A stretch of 35,483 nt of DNA from Myxococcales bacterium (GTDB lineage Bacteria; Myxococcota_A; Polyangia; Polyangiales; Polyangiaceae), in the NCBI GenBank assembly GCA_903642325.1, contig CAHJWM010000049.1, forward strand, positions 1 through 35,483. The letters run 5' to 3'. A program made the translations under genes and the position numbers. The notes below the pieces were generated by a model. It was given only the letters and a program-made list of their open reading frames with translations, was not told where the DNA came from and ran no database searches. Shown here piece after piece: positions 1-6,228 of the stretch (its first letter is position 1; the number at the start of each line of letters is the position of its first letter).

Positions 1-258
1 CTCTCCCAGCCCGCCGCTGCCTGCGGTGGCCGCGGATGACCCGCCTGCCGAGGCGCCGCCCAGGCTGGTCGTCGAGCCCGCGGAGGCGCCGCCGACGGAA
101 GCCCCAGCGCCATTGAATGGCAGGGCACCGGCCGCGCTGTCACCGCCGACGGCGTCGATCGGCACGGGGGGCGTTTTGTTTGAATCGACGAAGCAAGCGC
201 TGAACGCGACAGTGAGCATCGGCGCGTATAAAATCGAGCGATTACGGCCGGTTAGCAT
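1..258 (-). CDS. Lipoprotein N-terminus, Gly/Ser/Ala-rich linker (partial, runs off left edge)
   Basis: An open frame reads from ATG at 258 down to the window edge with no stop (86 codons seen). It begins with a short positive segment, a hydrophobic stretch and a FSAC lipobox-like motif with Cys at residue 22, then a low-complexity Gly/Ala/Ser/Thr tract (GGASAGSTTSLGGASAGG and similar). This matches the layout of the lipoprotein at 19728, where such a linker precedes a folded domain, so the missing part probably holds the functional domain. GGAG lies 5 nt before the ATG, supporting the start. The RBS and start lie inside a 20-bp tandem repeat (252-291). Function unknown; being exported and lipid-anchored is inference from the signal peptide. 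Confidence 0.7.
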   Translation of the reverse strand, partial: MLTGRNRSILYAPMLTVAFSACFVDSNKTPPVPIDAVGGDSAAGALPFNGAGASVGGASAGSTTSLGGASAGGSSAATAGSGGLGE

Positions 259-291
259 ACGAGCTCCGGGCTTAGCATACGAGCTCCGGGC
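252..291. repeat. 20-bp perfect tandem duplication carrying RBS and start codon
   Basis: Two adjacent identical 20-bp units (252-271 and 272-291), each reading TTAGCATACGAGCTCCGGGC on the plus strand. On the minus strand each unit contains GGAG, a 5-nt spacer and ATG. The unit nearer the gene supplies the RBS and start of the left-edge lipoprotein. The distal unit would start an 8-codon peptide whose TAA overlaps the true start. Confidence 0.9.
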
Positions 292-460
292 ATGGATGAG
301 CCTTGGGAGTTGAGTCGGATCGGACTTTCGACTGTGCCATGGATGGAGTTTGGAATGAATGGGCTAGTTAGACAGCCCGCCTGGGCGAAGCTCTCGACGC
401 AACTGCATAGTGTCCGCCGCGCGCGCATTCATTACGCGCGGTCCGCGCGGTCCGCCCCGG

Positions 461-937
461 TTAGCGCGAAAGCCGAAGCGAATCGGGCGCTTCCGGTAAG
501 CGACGCCGCTCACGCTGTAGGCGCTGGGGCGACACGCTGGCGGAGAGCGCGAAGCCCGCATGGAGCAGCAAGCCTAGGCCCCAGCCGAAGACTGAAAACA
601 GCACCCACCATTGGCCGGGCGTGGTCAAAAAATTGATCGCAAACAGCACCGCGTTGACCGAAATAAAAACGAACGCATGCGCAGCCACGGCGCGGCGCCG
701 CCGCGACAACACGCGCCCGACAGCGAGCTCGGTTTGCCGCGTTTCTCGATGCTCGATCGCCGCGCTTTCCATGGCCGCTTTCGAGAGCCCGACGCCCGCG
801 CCGATGGCTAACAGGTCCTCGTGCGACACGCCGCCCGCTGGCCGCTGCCCGAGCGCGCGGTCGACGATCGCGCGCACTTCCTCGTCGTCGTAGAGGCGAT
901 CTTGAGCCATCTTCGGGGGCGAGCTTAGCAGACCCAT
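461..937 (-). CDS. 2TM domain-containing membrane protein
   Basis: A 158-aa protein if started at ATG 937, where AGGAG sits 4 nt upstream; an internal ATG at 910 lacks an RBS. The N-terminal half is soluble and acidic/helical (DDEEVRAIVDRAL, then SHEDLLAIGAGVGLSKAAME), a layout often seen ahead of 2TM domains in myxobacteria. After an Arg-rich segment (RRRR) come two close hydrophobic helices, around FVFISVNAVLFAINFL and WVLFSVFGWGLGLLLH, typical of the 2TM family (PF13239). The C-terminus is Arg-rich and likely cytoplasmic. It is divergent from the DUF1003 gene. No biochemical role is known for the family; it is often found near signalling genes. Confidence 0.75.
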   Translation of the reverse strand: MGLLSSPPKMAQDRLYDDEEVRAIVDRALGQRPAGGVSHEDLLAIGAGVGLSKAAMESAAIEHRETRQTELAVGRVLSRRRRAVAAHAFVFISVNAVLFAINFLTTPGQWWVLFSVFGWGLGLLLHAGFALSASVSPQRLQRERRRLPEAPDSLRLSR

Positions 938-999
938 TGCGCTCCTGGCCTGGATGTCACGCGGCGCCGCCGAGACGGCGCATCGGCCGCACCGTACCC

Positions 1000-1018
1000 A
1001 AAGCGGCGCGGCCGCTTT
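1000..1018. promoter_or_regulatory. Perfect 8-3-8 inverted repeat between divergent genes
   Basis: AAAGCGGC and GCCGCTTT flank a 3-nt centre, giving a perfect 19-bp dyad between the 2TM gene (start 937) and the DUF1003 gene (start 1130). The 8-bp palindrome CACGCGTG follows at 1030-1037. The position suits an operator for one or both genes. A hairpin in RNA is also possible. No cognate regulator is visible in the window. Confidence 0.4.
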
Positions 1019-1129
1019 CCCCAATACGCCACGCGTGTGACGTTGCGGCGTGACCCATTCGGCCCCCGAATAGCCATAACGCGCCCTGCTGAGCCCGGTA
1101 CATGGCTTGCACGAGCGCTTTCGCCACAG

Positions 1130-1657
1130 ATGAAGACCCACCTCACCGTCCCGAATCACGTTCACGAGAACATCGACGCAATCGTCGCGCTGCGGGCTCA
1201 GGAGGAGCGCGCGCTGTCCGCCGAGCAGCGCGCCATCGAGGGCGTCACCGGGTTCATCGGCCAACCCCGCTGGCTCTACGCACTGTTTTTGGTGACCTTG
1301 GTTTGGGCCGCGTACAACGGGCTGGCCCCGCGGTTTGGCTGGGCGGCATTCGATGCCCCGCCATTCTTTCTGCTGCAAGGCATCGTGGGCTTCTACGCAG
1401 CGGTGATGACGACCATGATTTTAGTCACTCAGCACCGGCAGCGGAACGAGGAGCAACGGAACGCGCACTTGGATTTGCAGGTTAATTTGCTCGCCGAGCA
1501 ACGTACGGCCAAGATCGTCGCTTTGCTCGAGGAGCTCCGGCGTGACTTGCCGAACGTGCGCAATCGCGTCGATCCGGTCGCTGACGCCATGCAACAGGCC
1601 GTGCCGCCGCACGCCGTAAGCTCTGCCATCGACCACACGTTCAACAAACCCACCTGA
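1130..1657 (+). CDS. DUF1003 family membrane protein
   Basis: A 175-aa protein. Two hydrophobic helices lie around residues 52-67 (WLYALFLVTLVWAAYNGLAP) and 80-100 (FFLLQGIVGFYAAVMTTMIL). They are followed by the family's charged segment (TQHRQRNEEQRNAHLDLQVN) and a coiled-coil-like helix (LLAEQRTAKIVALLEELRR). This arrangement and spacing is that of DUF1003 (PF06210) inner-membrane proteins, usually 150-200 aa. The function of the family is not established. The start at ATG 1130 gives a normal N-terminus; the frame is open further upstream to 1037, but that segment reads unlike protein. No clear RBS is visible. Confidence 0.82.
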   Translation: MKTHLTVPNHVHENIDAIVALRAQEERALSAEQRAIEGVTGFIGQPRWLYALFLVTLVWAAYNGLAPRFGWAAFDAPPFFLLQGIVGFYAAVMTTMILVTQHRQRNEEQRNAHLDLQVNLLAEQRTAKIVALLEELRRDLPNVRNRVDPVADAMQQAVPPHAVSSAIDHTFNKPT

Positions 1658-1845
1658 GGGAGAATGATTCGCGACGCGCGTCGGTGCGAAACGGTGGGAC
1701 GCAGCAAGGCGTTTCGCTTCTATCAATGCCTCCTGGTGATCGGACTGAGGACGCCGCTTCCGGCGACAGGCTGGCACGCGAACTGCAGCAGCGGGTCATC
1801 GTGATGCCGCGCCAGTTCCGGGCCGGCGCAAACTAGGAGATTTTC

Positions 1846-2157
1846 ATGATCCGATTCGAAATTCCGGCGGTTCTCGTTTCGTTGGCCTTGCTCGCCGGCT
1901 GCGCCAACAGCAGCGACAAGCCCGCTAATGACGCCAGTGGCGCCTCCGACAGTACGAACAACTCGGCGATGGGCGCTGACGCTACCGGCACAGGCGCCGT
2001 CAACTCCAAGACGGGCACCGGCGTCGAGCCGGGCGCGCAAAGCACTAGTGGCCGCACCGACAACACCGTCACCCCGGGTAGCGCTCAAGGGACGGCCGCC
2101 CCGAGCAGCAGCCCGGGCACCACGACCGGTCAAGGCACGAGCAACATGGGCAAGTGA
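1846..2157 (+). CDS. Small low-complexity lipoprotein
   Basis: A 103-aa protein with a clear signal peptide and a canonical LAGC lipobox (Cys at residue 19). AGGAG lies 6 nt before the ATG. The mature part is almost entirely Ser/Thr/Gly/Ala/Asn with no evident fold (SGASDSTNNSAMGADATGTG and similar), so it is probably a flexible surface or periplasmic polypeptide. Ala at +2 is consistent with outer-membrane sorting by the E. coli rule, which may not apply here. No enzymatic motif is visible. It stands alone, with about 190 bp on each side. Confidence 0.75.
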   Translation: MIRFEIPAVLVSLALLAGCANSSDKPANDASGASDSTNNSAMGADATGTGAVNSKTGTGVEPGAQSTSGRTDNTVTPGSAQGTAAPSSSPGTTTGQGTSNMGK

Positions 2158-2303
2158 CGAGCTCGAGGAGCTTGTATTGATGGTCACGCGCACGGTCCAA
2201 AGCCCGTAGCCTTCGGCGGCTCGAGCCGACTGTGCGCGCGGGCCGCGCGCTGCCGCATTCTGGCGAGACAACAGCGCAGACCATTGTCGTCTTTTGGCTC
2301 CGT

Positions 2304-2330
2304 CGGCTGTTGCCGAGGGACCGACAGCCG
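2304..2330. other. 7-bp inverted repeat upstream of methyltransferase
   Basis: CGGCTGT (2304-2310) and ACAGCCG (2324-2330) are separated by 13 nt, ending 17 nt before the proposed methyltransferase start. It could be an operator half-site pair or a 5'-UTR hairpin. It is also within what chance would allow in GC-rich DNA. Confidence 0.2.
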
Positions 2331-2347
2331 CACTACGGTGCTGGTGG

Positions 2348-3436
2348 ATGGCGCACAAAAGTAGCTCGCCCCCGGCCGTCGGCAAAAAGGCGCTGCGCGA
2401 GACGAATGCGGGTGTCTTGCGCCAGGCGCTGCTGAGGCGCTTACCGCAACGACTGCGCGGCAGTGGTGAATTCAGCATCCCGCCCGCGGCGGGTCTGCTC
2501 GATCACTATACGCAGCTTTTTATCGGCGTGTTCGCGGCGATTGGTCGCGTATTTACCGCCGCGGAGGTCGAGGAGTTCCGGCTCGGGCTGAAGCAAAATC
2601 TCGAACAAGCGTGGGCCATCTCACCGTACTCGAAGGTCGTCGTCAGCTATCAAACCAACACCCCGCCGCAGACGGGTCTGCTTTGGCGCATCAACGTGCT
2701 CCGTTCTACAGTCGAAGACGAGTATGACCACTGGCTGAAGACGCGAACGCCGCCGCTCTTTGGCAAGCACCCCGATGCCAAAATCTTCGAGCTGGCGCGT
2801 GGATTGGGCGCTCCCGCCGAGGTGCCCATTCTCGACCTGGGCGCGGGCACTGGCCGTAACGCGCTTGCCCTCGCTCGCGCCGGGTTTCCGACGGACGCCG
2901 TGGAGATGGTGCCGTCGCTTGCGGCGGTGCTGCGTGAGGAAGCCGAACAAGCGGACTTACCAGTGCGCGTGTTCGAAGGCGATATGTTCGACGCAGGTTT
3001 AGGGCTGCCCGTCGGGCATTACCGTATCCTGCTCTTGGCGGAGGTCGTCGCCTCCCACTTCCGAAGCGAGGCCGAGCTTCGCGCCTTGTTTGCGCTTGCG
3101 AGTCAGCTTTTGCCAGTGGGTGGGCTCTTGGTCTTCAGCGCCTTCTTGACCAGCGACGGCTACAAGCCCGACGATGCCGCGCGTGAGATGTCCCAGGTGC
3201 AGTGGTGTAACCTTTTTACACGGCGCCAAGTGCAGGACGCAATTGGGGCTCATGCGTTCGAGCGGCTGTCTGACGAATCGGTGCAGGCCTATGAAAAGGC
3301 GCATTTAGCCGCAGAGGATTGGCCGCCCACGGGCTGGTTCGAGGCGTGGACGGGGGGGCAGGATCTATTTGATCTTCCCGCGGGAAGACCGCCTATGGAG
3401 CTGCGTTGGCTCGTGTATCGGAAAGCGGGGGCGTGA
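2348..3436 (+). CDS. Class I SAM-dependent methyltransferase
   Basis: A 362-aa protein. The C-terminal half is a Rossmann-type methyltransferase. Motif I reads ILDLGAGTGRNALALARAGF, followed by the acidic residue of motif II (DAVEMVPSL), a post-II stretch ending in GDMFDAG, and the motif IV-VI region (YRILLLAEVV, then LLPVGGLLVFSAFL). The first ~130 residues form a separate, mostly helical region (VFTAAEVEEFRLGLKQNLEQ) that I do not recognise; it may set substrate choice. The substrate cannot be read from sequence; the motif I style resembles TehB-like small-molecule methyltransferases. The ATG at 2348 follows GGTGG only 1 nt away, so the start is uncertain, and the frame is open to 2294. The gene ends 67 bp before the next lipoprotein. 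Confidence 0.8.
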   Translation: MAHKSSSPPAVGKKALRETNAGVLRQALLRRLPQRLRGSGEFSIPPAAGLLDHYTQLFIGVFAAIGRVFTAAEVEEFRLGLKQNLEQAWAISPYSKVVVSYQTNTPPQTGLLWRINVLRSTVEDEYDHWLKTRTPPLFGKHPDAKIFELARGLGAPAEVPILDLGAGTGRNALALARAGFPTDAVEMVPSLAAVLREEAEQADLPVRVFEGDMFDAGLGLPVGHYRILLLAEVVASHFRSEAELRALFALASQLLPVGGLLVFSAFLTSDGYKPDDAAREMSQVQWCNLFTRRQVQDAIGAHAFERLSDESVQAYEKAHLAAEDWPPTGWFEAWTGGQDLFDLPAGRPPMELRWLVYRKAGA

Positions 3437-3503
3437 AGAAATCCGCCGCGCGAAAGATAAGATCTGGTCATCGCCCCGGCCCTCGAGGCGACAAACTAGC
3501 CAG

Positions 3504-5246
3504 ATGAGAGCTTGGCAGCGGATGGTCTCGTGGTTGGGCTTAGGGTTCGCGCTCCTCAGCTGCTCGGCGAATAAGTCCGCGGGCGATGGTGGCGCCCGCG
3601 TCCAGGGCTCTGCGGGTGGCGGAGCGATCGCCACTACTGGAGGGACGCCGGGCATCGTCATCGACCCGAGCGGGGGCAACGGCAAGACCGAGGTCGTGGA
3701 CGAGGACAACCCCGTGACCTGTGCGGACGCCATGACCAATCGCAGCTACATCGGCTGCGAGTTCTGGCCGACGGTGACCTACAACCCCGTGTACAAAGAA
3801 TTTTCATTCGCGGTGGTCGTGGCCAACGGTGGCGCGAACGAGGCGCAGGTGAAGGTCCAACGCTTGGGGGCGGACGTCGCAACCGCGACGGTGGCCGCGG
3901 GTGGCCTCACGACCATTCGGCTGCCCTGGGTGCCAGAGCTCAAGGGGGCCGAGTTCGATCACACCGATTTGAATGCTGGTGCGCGGCGTAAGGAATCGGT
4001 GCTGTCGGTGGGCGGCGCCTACCACCTCACGAGCAGCGTGCCGGTGACGGCCTGGCAGTTCAATCCGCTCGACTATCAGATGCCGGCGGCGAGCTGTCCG
4101 GGGCTGCCCGCGGGCGCCACCAATTGCTTATCGGTGAGCAACGACGCATCGCTCTTGCTGCCCACGACGGCCATGACCGGCCATTACCGGCTGTTTGGGC
4201 GATCGGCGCGCCTGGAGGGCGGCCAAGAGCCGCTGACCAGCTCGCAAGGCGGCTTCGCGATCACCGCCACCGCGGCCAACACCGTCGTGCGCGTTCAGCT
4301 CACCGACCAGCGCAAGGCCGAGGTCGGCACGGGCGCGAAGATCGGCGCCGCTACGCTGGTTGCGGGTCCGGGCGTGACGGCGGGGATGCCCGGCGACACC
4401 GTGACTTACACCATGAATGCGGGCGATGTGATCGAGCTGATGGGCAGCTGGGGCATGTATGAGCCCGAGCCGCACGGCGACTTGAGCGGCAGCGTGCTCA
4501 GCGCCGACAAACCGGTACAAGTCATCGCGCTCAATCCAATTTTGACGTGCGTGCCTACCGCCGCCGACGGCAACCCGGATCACATCGAGGAGACGGTGCT
4601 GCCCGCGGAGGTGATCGGCAAGACCTACGTGGTAGCGCCGCCCACGGGTCCCTCTTCGCCGACGGGTGCGGTGCGCGTTCCCGGGCACATGGTGCGCTTC
4701 TTCGGCAACGTAAACGGGACCACGCTCACGTACACGGGCTCAGCCCCGGCGGGAGCGCCCACCCAGCTCGCCGCGGGCGAAGTCGTCGAGATTGGGCCGG
4801 TGATGGACGGTTTCGTCGTTACGGCCGACCAACCCTTCGCCATTGCGTCGATCATGCTGGGTGGCACCAAGCAAGATCCCGGCGGCACGCGCGGCGATCC
4901 ATCGTTGACCATGGAAGTTACGCCCGAGCAGTTCAGAAAGCAGTACACGTTCCTCGCCCCACTCACTTATCTCGAGAACTACGCGGACATTTTGCTGCCA
5001 ACCGGCGCGAGCGCGACGCTCGACGGTAAGCCGCTCACTGGCGCATCCACGCCCATTGGCAGCAGCGGCTGGAGCGTGGTGAGGGAAAAGCTCGGTATGG
5101 GCAACGGGCAAGGCGCGCACCGCCTCGAGGGCACCGCCAAGGTTGGCCTGCAGGTGCTCGGCTTCGGGCTCGCGACGAGCTACTGCTACCCGGGCGGGCT
5201 CGGTCTGGCGTTGATCAGCGAGCCCCCCGAAATCGTCGTCAAGTGA
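3504..5246 (+). CDS. IgGFc-binding-domain lipoprotein
   Basis: A 580-aa predicted lipoprotein. A signal peptide ends in ALLSC (Cys at residue 20), followed by a Gly/Ala-rich linker. The rest matches the IgGFc-binding N-terminal-type domain (PF17517) common in myxobacterial surface proteins. Recognisable blocks are YHLTSSVPVTAWQFNPLD, then SNDASLLLPTTAMTGHYRL, SGSVLSADKPVQVIALNP and ETVLPAEVIGKTYVVAPP. The domain is probably a beta-rich adhesion or matrix module. The eukaryotic Fc-binding name does not imply antibody binding here. ATG 3504 is chosen because it starts the signal peptide; ATG 3522 is an alternative, and the frame is open upstream into the methyltransferase gene. Confidence 0.85.
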   Translation: MRAWQRMVSWLGLGFALLSCSANKSAGDGGARVQGSAGGGAIATTGGTPGIVIDPSGGNGKTEVVDEDNPVTCADAMTNRSYIGCEFWPTVTYNPVYKEFSFAVVVANGGANEAQVKVQRLGADVATATVAAGGLTTIRLPWVPELKGAEFDHTDLNAGARRKESVLSVGGAYHLTSSVPVTAWQFNPLDYQMPAASCPGLPAGATNCLSVSNDASLLLPTTAMTGHYRLFGRSARLEGGQEPLTSSQGGFAITATAANTVVRVQLTDQRKAEVGTGAKIGAATLVAGPGVTAGMPGDTVTYTMNAGDVIELMGSWGMYEPEPHGDLSGSVLSADKPVQVIALNPILTCVPTAADGNPDHIEETVLPAEVIGKTYVVAPPTGPSSPTGAVRVPGHMVRFFGNVNGTTLTYTGSAPAGAPTQLAAGEVVEIGPVMDGFVVTADQPFAIASIMLGGTKQDPGGTRGDPSLTMEVTPEQFRKQYTFLAPLTYLENYADILLPTGASATLDGKPLTGASTPIGSSGWSVVREKLGMGNGQGAHRLEGTAKVGLQVLGFGLATSYCYPGGLGLALISEPPEIVVK

Positions 5247-5274
5247 GGCGCGTGCGAGCGAGGCGCGTGCGAGC
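5245..5274. repeat. 15-bp tandem duplication overlapping a stop codon
   Basis: GAGGCGCGTGCGAGC occurs twice back to back (5245-5259 and 5260-5274). The first copy includes the last two bases of the TGA stop of the IgGFc-type lipoprotein. It looks like a recent slippage duplication in the 3' region. Confidence 0.85.
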
Positions 5275-5457
5275 GTTGGCGCTGGGTGATCTGCCGGCCA
5301 CGCCGCCGAAGGTTGCGTGTTGATGAGGCGTGAACGGTGACCATCAACCGGATGCGTAGAGCTGCGGCGATCGGTCAGGATTCGAATTGCCCGTGCTAGA
5401 GCCCGCAGCGCATATTTGCGTCGAAATTCGGCGGCGCGGCACTAGAGTGGCGCTTCC

Positions 5458-6114
5458 ATGCAGACACCCCGGCTCGTTTCGCGTTTCTTTCTTATGCTCG
5501 TGCTGAGTGGCGTGGCCCTTGGCTGCAACACCGACCCGGCGAAGGGCAAGACCCAGGCGACGGTGGGGAGCGCATCGGCGCCAGTCGTCGCCACGCCGCC
5601 CGCCGCGGGCGCGGTCAGCTACGCGTTCAGCAACGAGGGCTCGAAGGTCGAATTCGTGGGCGCCAAAGTCAGTGCCAAGCACGAAGGCTCGTTCGCGGCA
5701 TTCCGCGGCACGATTGGCTTGGTCGATGGTGATCCGAGCAAAAGCAGCGTGAACGCCGAAATCGACATCGCTTCGCTGACGGTCGAGCCCGCCAAGCTTG
5801 CCGGCCACTTGAAAACCCCAGACTTCTTCAACGCAGAAAAATTCCCCAAAGCGGCCTTCGCTTCGACCTCGGTCAAAGCAGGAGGTGAAAGCGGCGCGAC
5901 GCACACCGTGACCGGCAACCTCGAGCTGCATGGCGTGACGAAAGCCATCACCTTTCCTGCGACCATCAAAGTCGAAGGGGACGCCGTGTCGGTCGACGCT
6001 GAATTTGCCATCAATCGCAAAGACTTCGCAATCAACTACCCCGGCATGGCAGACGACCTGATCAAAGACGACGTCTTGATCAAGCTGACCCTGCACGGCA
6101 AAAAGATACCGTGA
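5458..6114 (+). CDS. YceI-family periplasmic lipoprotein
   Basis: A 218-aa protein. A signal peptide ends at Cys 23 (VALGC), then an Ala/Thr/Pro linker to about residue 55. The remainder is a YceI/lipocalin-like beta-barrel domain (PF04264). Typical features are FSNEGSKVEFVGAKV near its start, the segment GHLKTPDFFNAEKFPKAAF, the LELHGVTKAITFP block, and a final IKLTLHGKK strand. Such barrels bind isoprenoid or other amphiphilic lipids in the periplasm. The ligand here is unknown. Family members are usually soluble and secreted by Sec; lipid anchoring with a linker is a variant that fits the lipoprotein-rich surroundings. The gene converges on the GYF-domain gene. Confidence 0.92.
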   Translation: MQTPRLVSRFFLMLVLSGVALGCNTDPAKGKTQATVGSASAPVVATPPAAGAVSYAFSNEGSKVEFVGAKVSAKHEGSFAAFRGTIGLVDGDPSKSSVNAEIDIASLTVEPAKLAGHLKTPDFFNAEKFPKAAFASTSVKAGGESGATHTVTGNLELHGVTKAITFPATIKVEGDAVSVDAEFAINRKDFAINYPGMADDLIKDDVLIKLTLHGKKIP

Positions 6115-6135
6115 TCAGCGAGATGCGGAGCGAGC

Positions 6136-6175
6136 GCGCTTCACGCGGCCAAGCTGGCGCGGCTCGCGTGAGCGC
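6136..6175. terminator. Possible bidirectional terminator hairpin
   Basis: GCGCTTCACGCG (6136-6147) pairs with CGCGTGAGCGC (6165-6175) with one bulged base, and an inner GCCAAGCTGGC can also pair. It lies between two convergent genes (ends 6114 and 6229). There is no T-tract, so classical intrinsic termination is unproven. Confidence 0.35.
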
Positions 6176-6228
6176 CAGACGCTCGATGATCTCCGAATCG
6201 GGAACAATGAACGATGACGCCTGCGACC

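Noticed and set aside
461-1378. 305-aa minus-strand frame extending the 2TM gene upstream
   Set aside because: The first ~147 codons overlap the DUF1003 gene on the other strand, read unlike protein, and a good RBS marks the start at 937.
1723-2478. 251-aa minus-strand frame over the small lipoprotein
   Set aside because: It is the complement of a gene with a clear RBS, signal peptide and lipobox, and is Arg/Ala/Ser-rich without motifs.
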